From assembly GCF_032362555.1 (NCBI RefSeq), contig NC_083507.1, forward strand, positions 4,343,001-4,407,000: 64,000 bases of DNA. Direction: 5' to 3'. The stretch's first letter is position 1; each line of letters opens with the position of its first letter. The position numbers were made by a program, and so were the translations under genes. This DNA is from Amyelois transitella. Taxonomy: Eukaryota > Arthropoda > Insecta > Lepidoptera > Pyralidae. The notes beneath the pieces were generated by a model. It worked only from the letters and a program-made list of their open reading frames with translations. It ran no database searches and had not been told where the DNA came from. This document shows positions 37,101 through 49,100 of the stretch, piece after piece.

Positions 37101-40100
37101 TCCCCTTATCATATTAGGTGACTTTAACATACGTAGCACCCTCTGGGGCTGCCCCTTTGACGATTCAATTTTTCCTGTCTTTCTTGATCTTCTTGACAAC
37201 ATAAACCTTTGCACTTTAAATGATGGCTCTATCACCCGCCGGTCTCCTCCGTCCCAAAATGCCAGTATCCCAGACCTTACCCTAACATCCCCCCAACTTG
37301 CTCCTCTATTGCTTTGGCGGGTCTTACCTACTTCTTATGGTAGTGATCATTTTCCAGTCCTTACCACACTAATTAAATCCATTTCCAAGGTTTCGCCCCT
37401 TCCTCCTCTTCTTAAATACAAAACCGAAAAGGCAGACTGGGACAAGTTCTCAACTTGCCTCAAGGTTCTTACTTCCTCCCTTCCCTCTCCCTCTAGCCAA
37501 AACTTTTTACAGGTGTATGAAGAGTTCATATCTGCTGTTATTTCTGCTGCAGATGAATCAATCCCAATTAAAAATGCTTCACACAACAAAATTCCCTCCC
37601 CTCCATGGTGGGACTCTGAATGCTCCGAATTTATCAGGAAAAGAAACAAAGCTGAGAAAGATTTTAATAGTGACCCCACCTTGACAAATTATCTACTTGT
37701 TCGTAAAACAATGGCACAGACTAAGCGTCTATTGTCCCAAAAAAAACACCTTGGCTGGAAGTCCTTTTGTGAGTCCATTTCCCCCAAATCCTCTCTTTCA
37801 AGTGTCTGGAAGAAAATTAAATCTTTTAGAAGAGCCACAGCTTATCAAGACTCCTCTTCTAATGACACTTCACCTTGGCTCAATGATTTTATAAATAGAC
37901 TTTCCCCTCTAACCGCTCCTGCTTTGGACGAACTTCCATACTCCTCATATTACTGTCCTTCCCCAACCATCCTAGATGATCCCTTCTCCCTCCAAGAATT
38001 ATTATCCGCTCTGGACGGTCTCAAGGATTCCTCCCCTGGTATTGACGGCATTCCCTTTTCTTTCATTACCAACGCTCCTCTTCCTTCCAAATTATACCTC
38101 CTGTCCATTTTAAATCATATCTTCCTGTCTGGGTCTGTCCCAGAATCATGGAAGAACCAAATTATTATTCCCATTCTTAAACCAGGGAGGAACCCTCTAG
38201 ACCCCCTCAGCTATAGACCCATTGCCCTCTCATCGGTAATACATAAAATTATGGAACACCTCATCAAAAATCGATTAGAATGGTTTATTGAATCAAAGGG
38301 CATACTTCCAAATACTCAATTTGGCTTTAGAAGAGGTATGGGAACTCTGGACAGCCTGAGCATCCTGGTCTCCCATATAAGAGTGGCATTCTCTAAAAAC
38401 GAACATGTGGTAGGCGTTTTTCTTGACATAACTTCAGCATATGATAACGTTCAACTTCCTATTCTCAGGCAAAAATTGCATAAGCTGAGTATTCCAGTGA
38501 GGCTGATTAATATCATGTGTAATATGCTCATGGATCGTCACATAATTGTCCGTTTGCAGGGTTCTCTTCTTCCCCCTCGCTCTGTTTGGAAGGGTCTTCC
38601 ACAGGGCTCTGTACTTAGTCCCATATTGTATAATTTATATACTTCTGACCTAGATCAGTCTGTCAATTGCTTTTGCAATATTCTTCAATATGCTGATGAT
38701 ATAGTTCTTTTCGCTTCTTCGGACTCCTTTGATGACATTAGCCGTCGTTTAAATTCAGCTCTTTTTTACCTCAACACCTGGTTAGAAGACCATGGATTAT
38801 CTATCTCCCCGCTTAAATCAAACTGTGTCGTCTTTACTCGGAAGAGATCTTTGCCCCTATTAACTATTTCGATTAATAATGAAACTATCCCTCAAAAAGA
38901 CAGTTGTAAATTTTTAGGAATTACCTTAGACTCCAAACTAACAGGTGTTACTCACTTAAACCATGTTGTCCAAAAAGCTGAAAAGGGAGTTAATGTCATG
39001 AGGTCTCTCTCTGGGGTCCGCTGGGGCTCCCACCCCTATAGTCAAAAATTAATTTATAATGCCCTTGTACGTAGCCATTTTGACTACGGTGCCTTCTTAT
39101 TAGAACCATGCAACAAATTAGCTTTGGCGAAATTAGACAAAATTCAACATAAATGTCTCAGAATTATAACCGGTGCTATGAAATCTTCTCCAACAAATGC
39201 CCTTCAGGTTGAATGTTTGGATCCTCCTCTTGTATTAAGGAGACAATTTTTAGCTGATAGATTTCTTTACAAAACAATCCAATTATTTTCTCATCCCTTA
39301 TTAGAAATACTTAACTCTCTATCAGACTATTGTCATACCTCTTCTTATTGGGTTAACAAAGATCACCCCCCTTTGGTTAAAAGCTTCGATAAAATAGATA
39401 ACCTTCCCCACCCAGTTGCCCAATTCTCCAAAAATCATATCTTTGATATTGACTTCCACCCTCTCATCTTCCAACCTAATGTTCTTCTAAACATAGGACT
39501 ATCCAAGAATCTTCCTGGTGCTGATAGGATATTCAACCGGATCATTTGTGAGAAATGGTCTGATTGGACCCTCATTTTTACGGATGCTTCCAAATTATCT
39601 CAGGACTCTAATGTTGGTGCAGCAGTTTGGATACCTAAATTCAATCTTTTACTAAGTTTTAAATATCTTTCACAATCCTCTATATTTACTGGAGAATCCA
39701 TTGCTCTCTTTGAAGCTGTTCAATTTGTTTTATCTCACAATTTGGACAAATCACTTATCCTCTCAGACTCTTTGAGCTGCCTCCAAGATATTTTGAAACG
39801 ACCCTTCCATGCAAAGGATAACTTTCCAATTACCCTGAAAATAAGAGAAACCTTATATAAATGTCAGTCTTCCAGTATTAATGTAGTTATTGCTTGGATT
39901 CCAAGCCATTCAGGAATCAAGGGTAATGAAACAGTAGATATGTGGGCTAAACAAGCTTCTACTTCAGGTTCTGACTGCCACAAATTTCATTACTCTCGAG
40001 ACCTTAGACTTCTGGCTAAACCACAATTAATGACTAATTGGAATAGACAATGGCAACATTCTCGTCAGCAAAAAGGTGTCTGGTATGGAAATATCCAACC

Positions 40101-43100
40101 AAACTTACCCAAAGTCCCTTGGTTCTTCCGGCATCGAAACTTGGAGAAGTGGGTAACGTCGGTTATTATCCGAATGCGACTTGGCCATGTATGTATCCCT
40201 GTCTTCCTCCATAAACTCCGAATTAGAGATACTTCTATCTGTGAATGTGGCCTGGATGAAGGTAGTCTTAATCACATAATTTTCAACTGCCCCAAACTTG
40301 TGGTCCATCTTCGTAACATAATTCCGTCTAACATTCCCCATCTAAATTTAGACACTAATTCATTTCTTTCTCTTGTCCACACTCGGTTCTGTTATATAAT
40401 TGCAAAGTTCATAACTAAAAATAACCTAAAACTATAGTACCCATTACAAATTTATTTATTTTTTTTAACTTCCGAAATCTCCCTATTAAGTATATCCCTT
40501 GTTTTGCACAACTTTTATACCTTACACACTCACTACACATTATAATCATTAACTTGTCTTCTCGTTTACTAACAATACCTACTTGTTGTGTTTGTCTTTT
40601 TGTGTTTGTACATTTGTTAACCTTCTCCTTTCAGATTGTATACCGTCCATTTTTGTAACTTCGTGTCTCTTCAAACCATGACATTGGCAGAATCACCGAA
40701 AGTCCGGTGGAAGCCATAATATAGAAAAGAAAGAAAGAAAGAAAGTATTATTTTTTAGTGTGGGGTTCCCAGCCTCGAGAAATCCACTGTTCAACTGATC
40801 CAAATACCTCCTTCACAAATTTTCACCTTCGACTGGTAAGAAGTATATCTACATCTTAAATTCATGAAATACACGCATAATCATCAGTAACAATAAAATT
40901 CTGAAAAAATCTGTTTGTGTGTTTTCATTTGAACGTGCTAATCTGCAGAATTAATGGATAGATCTTAATCAACTTTTTTGGTCTAACATACCAGACACAG
41001 TTATTTTTCTTATTAAAACATTCAGAAAAAATTATTCTTCTCATACCATGATGACTCATACGATCTCCATACGAAGTTGGCAGCACAATGCCAACCAAGA
41101 CAGTTATAGTCCGGTAATCATCAACTGAAATAGTGTAAAATAACTACCTGCTGCTGATGTTGCTGATGGTGCTGTAGCGGCGTGATAGCCGGCGGCGGCA
41201 TCGGCGGCGGCGCGTGATACTTGTGCTGCGGCGGCGAGTGCGGCGGCTTCTGCGGCTTGTTCGGCTTGGGCGTCGGCGACGCGGACTCGCACAGCGGCGC
41301 GAAGCCGTTCGCGTGCTCGTGCAGCGGCGACTTCAGCTGCGGCGGCGGCGGCCGCGGCTGCGGCGGAGCGGCGTATTGCTGCTGCAGCGGCGCGCGGTAT
41401 TGTTGCTGTAAGGATTTTGTGCATATTAAGAAACACTAAAAATATAGCTTTAAACACAAAAGCATGGCTATAATAACAGGAGATTATATAAATTACTTGA
41501 TGGTCAAGTGTTTTAATTCTATTTCAACTACATTGTTTCCTAACTTGGACTTTCCAGAATAACATACAACCAATAAGCTACTTTTATTCCAAAAGTTCAA
41601 ATATAAGTAGCCCTGGACAAAACTTGAAAACAAATTTATCTTGACTAACCAAAATAAAAAAATATGACAAAAGAAAATACTCCACTTTCATTTCAATATT
41701 AAAAAAATGCTAACCTGCATTTGTTGAACGGCGGCCGCCACTTGTAACTGCGACGATATGAATTGCGATCCAAACGCCCCGGACTGTGCCGGTTGCGTGA
41801 ACTGTAGCGGGTAAGTGGGCGCCGGGGCCGTGGGCGGCTGGTACGGGGAGTAGTACGAGTTGGCCGGGGGCGCGGGCCGGGGCAACAGGCCCGGTAGAGA
41901 GTACGGGGCTTCGCCGACGGGCCCCGAGTAGCCGAGGTACTGCTGCTGGTACGTGCTCACACTGCCGACGCCGCCTACACCGCCACCTCCTTTACTGCCT
42001 GCGTTAAAAAATATTGTCATTTAAGTCTTTTTTTGTCTTTCAAGATGTTAATAAACTTCTGTAGGATTTACCCACAATCACAACAGGATCGTGATCACTC
42101 CAGAGAGATGAGGGAGGATACAACAGGGACTAACCCAGGAAAACGGCATAGATTTTTTTGCTTGGCTCCTTTACATGGCAATAATTGTTAAATTGGATCT
42201 CTATCATCAGAATATATTAAAGAATAGTAAAATCAGTCATTAATTTTAGGCTTGGAAGTGGCAAATATCTATATGGATGAAGTACCTATAATTATGTACA
42301 TTGTAGGTTTCTCTACCAAAATGGGAGGTAGGAAATTTAACATAAAAGTTCCATAAGATTTTCACCCAGAACATAATAAAAAAAACATACCTATAGCACC
42401 AATTTGCTGACTGGAAGGTTTCACAGTAGCTGACATGAGAGAATTTGAAGTACTAGAGATTAGAACCGTACTGGGATTATTGCCAAGCTGTCCCGATTGG
42501 CCAAAAGCTGCGCCACCTCCAGCTGCAGCCTGCAAATAAAAGATATATATTCTAATGAACTGCTGATCAAGTCCAATATTTTCACTAATCAATGCAATCT
42601 CTGCAAACAATACAGGGTCTGTTTTCTCTCTCATTATAGCAGATTTCATTATCACCTTTTGCAGCCAACTAGACAAAATTATCAGGCCTGCCTAAATCAA
42701 TTTGTCTTTTGATGGAAACTTTCTTAAGAATGTACAAGACACTCATAAAATAAATCTCTATTTAACCTTTTACCGTTTGCGTAGCACACAGCTAAATAAA
42801 TCTGTTATTGAATTTTATAGGTACTTAACATGTTACTTACCATCCTATATTGGTTGGGAAGGCTCTGGAACATAGTAGCCATACCATCTGGCGGTGGCTG
42901 CTGGTGGTAATTGTATGGCGCGGCTGATCCAGCGCCGTACGGCGTTCCAGGAAACGTCCCGAATTGGCCTCTACTCTGGTCCAAAAAGGCTCCGTACAAG
43001 CCACCTTGCTGAGGAAGTTGTTGGGACGAGCCCAGCAGCTGTTGCGAGGAGTTGAACAGAACCGCCGGAGGCGACGGTACTGACAGCCCGCCATAACCGC

Positions 43101-46100
43101 CCTGTTGATTGAAAAATAGCTATAAAATTATAAACTCTTTTTTTTTCTTTAAATATTACATTTGGTTTTTTATGCAATTTCATGGCAAGTGGTACCTGAT
43201 AGCCTACGTGGTTGTAGTGCTGAGGCGGCGGCGACTGCAACTGTTGCGTTGGCTTCACTTTACACACGTTTGGAGGCGCGCCAGTCTCAGTATTGCTCTC
43301 CTCGAAGCCGGGAAACTGTAATTCTTCACTGCCTTCAGCCACTGCAGGCATTTCCCACACCTTTTTCACACTAGCTATTTTTAAATTGAGATCTGCAGCC
43401 AGTGGGGAAATAGTACTTGATGTACTCATATGCACTCCTCGTGGCAAACTGAGAGTTTTGGCAGTCTTATCCTCAGTGAGCTGTCCAAGAGTATCTGTAT
43501 CGAAAGTAAAATCAAGTTTCATATCTGATGAATCTTCCGCTTTTTGAGATGTGTCAAATGACATCGGCAGATTCAATGTACCTTCGGCGTCTGATACAGG
43601 TCTACTATTATCTGCCATGAGTTCTTGAATGGATCTTGGTCGTGGTCTCACCTCGCCGTTGAATGCTACTGGTCGGGCATCTAATTCTGCCGGAATATCT
43701 TCGCCCTGAGGCTTTGCAGTGTTAGCACTAGGTTGATATTTTTGTTTTAAGGCCTCAGCAGGTGGTGCAGTCTTATAATTCGTATTTTCGAATATGATAG
43801 TCTCTACAGGCGGGGTCGACCCATCTAATACTCCCGATTTATCGGTAGTGACAGCACAAGTCGGTGGAACAGACTTAATTTCGGCAATATTTTGTGCGTC
43901 AGCAGGCGTACTACGCTGACTTGACTGGCCAGATTTATTCTCTACATTTTCAGTCGTCGTTTCTTCGACGTTGCCGCGCAAGGTTTGCGATATAGGTTTG
44001 TCCCATGCGTTGACCGCCGGCGGGGGCGGAGCCGCGCCGGTGTCTGGTCCGAAGCCTGTTACTAATCCCATTTGCTGCTTTTGTCTTTGCTTCACAAAAC
44101 GCGGTGCCAAATTAGCTTGACGTGGCCGGTCATACTGGGACACCGGCTTACCCATAACCGGAGCCGAACCACGAGGAGCGTTCGATTTATCGTTAGGATT
44201 TCTAGAGGATGATCCATTTCTTCCACCGCCTTGGTTGGAATGAGATCTGGGTTGTTTAATAGTTTCTTCTTTGGCGGGGGGGCATCGGGTATCCTTGGAG
44301 TTTTTCTTATTTCGAACCTCCTGGAATCCATCATCGACGACTTCGTCGTCCTTCTTGCCCGAAATCTTAAGGTCGGTCATAGCCTCTATTACTTCAGTGG
44401 TCTTATCTGCGGGTGTGTCTTTTTTCGATCCTTGTGCATGGCGAGCATTGTTTTGGCGGTTATTCTGATTACGCAGGCCTCTCTGCTGTTGCGCTCCAGA
44501 TCTACCTCTGCGGGCGTTACTGCCGCCTTCGGAATGTTCTGATGTGGTCTCCCAGTTCTCGTCTTCTCCACTAAGCGGTCCGACGGAACCTTTAGGCCTC
44601 CGGTCCCGTCCTCGCCCGGTTGACGAACCGGTTCGCGGTTTGGAATGGGATTTGTTTTTGTTATCATCCTGTATATCTTTAGCGTCGTCGTCTTTGGCGG
44701 CTTTGTTAGTTTGACTGAAGGGACTCTTCGTGTTAGGCGGACCGTAACCCGCAACCCTTTTAGCCGGCGCCGGAGGGCGCGACGCGCCTTGGAATCCTCC
44801 TCTGCCTCTCCTAGAAGGTTGTCCGCGTGGGGCGAAGGGTTCCCTGTTCTCCATATTATCGATGGTGTGCGACATCTGCTCAGCCGCGCGATTGTCGTCA
44901 TGGCGATCGGATTTCTTCGGCCCTCGTGGACTGCGCGGCGCCCGACGTCGTTCTTTGCGCTCAGCATTAGGCGCGCCGTCTGTGGAGCCGTCTGACTCGC
45001 TGGCGCGGTTGTTGGAGCGCGAGCTGCGGTGCGAGCGGCGGCCGCGAGAGTCGCGGCCCCAGCCGCGGTTATACACGGCGTAGCCAGCGCCGCCGCCTGC
45101 GCCCGCCGCTCCTCCGCCCCCACCCCCTCCTCCACTGCTGCCGAAACCTCTGCCCTTCTTTTCCGAACCAGACCCGCTCGATTTTCTTTCCACAGGCTCC
45201 TTGATGGGATTCTTATTAAGCTGCTCGCTACCAAATCTTTCATTTCTTTTTTCATCAACTGGTCGTTTTTGAATGTCGACATTTCCCTGTAGAGATTCCA
45301 CTGAATGTGTTTCGTTGACCTTTCCTAATGTTACCGAAGGATCAGTACTAGATTTGGAAGCTATAGATTCAGATTCCGACAATTCTTTCTCAGATTTCTG
45401 GGATGAAAACAATGGCTTGTTTAAATTTGGTGCAATATTCTGATCTGATGAAGATTGTAACTGTTGAGCTGAATCGAGATTTGAAGGTTTAGAAGTTTGA
45501 GTAATAGGTTTAGAAATAGGTTGGTTAGTATCAAGTAAAGATTGAACAGAAGAAGATTGTGATTGAGTATTAGTATATGGGTGTATTTGAGGTACTTGTT
45601 GATTCTGCACGTTTTTCCCACTAGCGGAATGATTATTGAATTTATGACTTTGAGAAGCAGGTGCCGCATGATTTGAAATAGTCTGCTGAGTAGACCCCGC
45701 CGTGGATTGCTGATTTAAATTAGATTTGTCTTCTACTGAATCTTTAGGAAGATGTTCAACTTCTTTAGATGTAGTTTTTTCAGCAGATGTTTTTTGATAA
45801 GCAGATGAGTCATCTTGAGTTATTTCAGCCCATGAAGTTTTACCAAAATCTCTTTCAGACGATTCCCGCTGGACGGTAGCAGAAGGTGGAGTAGGACGCC
45901 GTTCTGCTGCTTGCACTTGCGTTGAGGAATCTGAAGAAGGAAATGAATCTGCTACTCCTATACTCTTTCTTTCGAACACTTCTGTCAATTTATCAGCGGC
46001 TGTTCTGCTGCTGTGATCAATACCACTATCTATAGATTTCCTGTCAGATTCATTTCTTCTATCTTTGTAGTCGCTATATTCTCTATAAGAATCTTTTGAA

Positions 46101-49100
46101 TTAGATCTATCTAATTCCCTTCCAGCTCTATCATAATCTTGCATTTCAGATCGCCACTGAGGCCCAGATCCATCTTTTTCTCTCCTAAAATCATCCTCAC
46201 GGTCTGAGAAATCTCTGAAACAAAATATATACTTATGATATTAATAAGTAAGAGCCAAACCTCTGATTATTGTATGAAGTTATTTTATAAAATGTAATAG
46301 GCCATACAGCTGAACATGACCCTTCAGTCTTTTCAAGACTGTTGACCTTGTCTACCCCGCATATAGACAGATGTAGGAACAAAATAATGGAAAATATTCT
46401 AGACTAGTAGTTTAAGTATAAATGAGTAAAAAATTAACCTTGAATAAGAGCGCCGTCCATTGTGTCTCGGAGCATTGTACGGCGTCGGCTCTTGGCGTCT
46501 GGGCGCTTGTTTTCCTGAAAACGCCCACCCCTTATGTTGATCGTCTTGTTGACGATTCTGCTGTTGCTTTAAAAATCGCGGTGGAATATTATTTTGGAAC
46601 GTTTTTGAGAAGGCAGCATTAGGTTGCTCCCGATCACGGCCGTAATCTCGATCTCTGTCCCTGAAGTCGCGATCGCGATCTCTGTCATTCCGGTCGCGGT
46701 CCATCCTGTCTCTGTTGTCACGATCCATCCGGTCGCGGTCCCCTCTCTCCGAGCCTCTATCGAATCGTTCCCGATCCAAACGATCACCGCGATCTCTATC
46801 GTTTCTATCTCTGTCTCGCATATCCATTCGCTCTTTTTCACTATCTTGACGCTCTCTGTTATCATTTCGACCTCTTTCTCTCTCACGCTCCCGGTCCCTC
46901 ACATCTCTATCGCGATCTCTATTATCGAACCTGTCTCTGCTTTCGATTCTTTCCCTTTCTCTGTTATCAACACGTTCATTTTCCCTGGTGTCACGGTGAT
47001 CGCTTCGTTCTTTTTCCCTGTTATCAGCGCGATCTCTTTCTCTATTATCGTGACGTTCTCTATCTCTGTTATTCTCCTTTTCTCTGCTGTCTGGTTCTCT
47101 GTCGCGATTGTCGTTCCGATCGCGATTGTCATTCCGATCGCGATCTCTATCTAATCTATCGCGGGAATCCTTGGGCTGAAGGGGCGCATTATCTCGCATT
47201 TGCCGTCGCTGTTCCTCTTCCTTCCTCTGCCGTGCTCGCGCTATCACTTGAGCCATCTCATTATTTTGCTTCTGTCGTCGTTCAGCCCATATTTGCTCTT
47301 CATCTGTGAGCTCTGGAACCTTTGCATCGACGCGCTCGGTTTCAATACTAGGTCGGTTATTATTCTTATTAGACTTATTCGGTGCCGATGACTCTCCATC
47401 AGAAAAGTCTAATTTTTGGCTGCAAGAAAAATAAAAAATTAATAAGAAATATTTTTCATACTGTAACCAATCCTAAGAAACTATCTATTAGACACGTAAA
47501 ATTTCATCTTTCATGAACTATATTAGACAGTGTGGTGTCTATCTATATATAAATAGGTTTTAAGATTAATTAGTGTAATAGTGATAGTTTAGTGTGGGGA
47601 AAGATGTATACTGACTCATAGTCGATGTCGTCGTGCTGCGCCCAGCCGGCGTCGCGCGCAATGTCATCGAGCGAGGAGATCTGGTCGGGGCGCAGGATGG
47701 GCCGCGCGGTGAGGATGTCCTGCGCGCGGGCCGGCGCAGGCGGCGGACGCGGCGCCGCGCGCCGGCCCGGCGGGGCCAGCGCGCCCAGGCCGAGCCCGCC
47801 GCCGCCGCTACCTTTCACCAGCTGCGTTAACAGACATTATTAGTTGAGATTCGGCTACGAATCGTCTTCATCATCAGTTATGTACAGAAATTCTAGTCGG
47901 ATGCTCTTGTCTGTGGTGATAATACTCACAAAAGAGGGTAGTATAGCGCGGAAGGCGGGGGTCTGTTGTGCGGCAGGCGCGGGGGACGCGGCTTCCGGCC
48001 GCACGGTCGCGCCGCCACCGCACGTCCAGCTGCCTTCGGCTGCACAATCAAATTAATGGATCATTGTTATATTTAATCTGCTTTAAAATAAAAATAAAAA
48101 CAAGAATTCCATATCATCATTCTCCTGATGTTAGTCCTAGTTATGTCCTAACTTTAAAACTCTGAAGAAGAGCTGGGGTGACCACAATCGCTCGAAAAAT
48201 TGAGTAAGTCTTAGAAGTAGATCAAGGTCACACATTTGGTTGCTTGTATGTCCTTCTTTTGCTGATTGCAGATACAACTTTATTATTTGTTTATAAGAAT
48301 CTGTTGCAACAAACACATTAACCATATCTCAAAGGGTTTCAATTTATGACACATTTATCGACAGGGTGACTCCCCTCATGTCATTTGGCTTACTTTGCGG
48401 CCTGAGTTGTGGCTGAGATGTTGAATGCTCTGAAGAACGGTGTGATGGTTGGGCAGCAGCCTCCAATGACGGGAACTCTGTCCTGAAGTGTGGTGACGAA
48501 GGTGGTGGAAGTGGCACCCAGCCGCTCGGACAAGTAGACGCAGGCACATTGCTGGTGGATGTTGTAGGCTGAAATATAAATGAATATTCATATCACCAAG
48601 TCCAAAAAACTGTTATTCTGGGCAGGTAATTTATTTTTGGTAATGTAGGCATTTATTGTATGAATGAGAAATTAATTAATAAAAGCTAGATATTTTACAT
48701 GATGTGTTTTATTCAAATAAAAAAGCTACAATACTCACAACAGTCTGAGAGGTGCATGTTGCCGGTGTAGATACAGTAGTAGTAACAGCAGAAACAGAGC
48801 TAAAAAATAAAGAAACATTTGTTGAGATTTAATATTATGGCACACTTATATTTCTTTAACACCAAGAGTAATGAAATAGTCATGGTTGGTGCCATCATCA
48901 TCTCTCCGTCTTATATTTACTAGTTCTCTATTGTCCCATCATATTCTCAGATGCACTGTATGTCACTATGATTTAAAACATACAGTTCTCTCAACACTTT
49001 GTGTGATCTTTGGCAATTTTAGCTAATAGTTGAATGTCAAATACTTACTTGGCGTTAGGGTCTTGCCCTGTTTCAGTTTTCAAAGATGGCAAATTGGCTG

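Larger units (their letters stand above)
35154..40741 (+). mobile_element. Full-length non-LTR retrotransposon (LINE) with two intact ORFs
   Basis: A 5.6-kb element with two overlapping open frames, ORF1 with zinc knuckles and ORF2 with endonuclease, reverse transcriptase and RNase H, ends in a (GAAA)n tail. AAAGTATTATTT occurs at 35142-35153 just before the inferred 5' end and again at 40742-40753 just after the tail, a candidate 12-bp target-site duplication. The RNase H domain argues for the I/R1/LOA group rather than Jockey. The element is inserted in the PRRC2 intron, antisense to the gene. Confidence 0.92.

Noticed and set aside
44389..45282. A 297-residue minus-strand open frame overlapping PRRC2
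   Set aside because: It lies out of frame within the large 46214-43196 PRRC2 exon, whose own frame is open and conserved.
46624..47154. A 176-residue plus-strand open frame
   Set aside because: It is the complement of the Arg/Asp repeat exon of PRRC2; the low-complexity codons suppress stops on the other strand.
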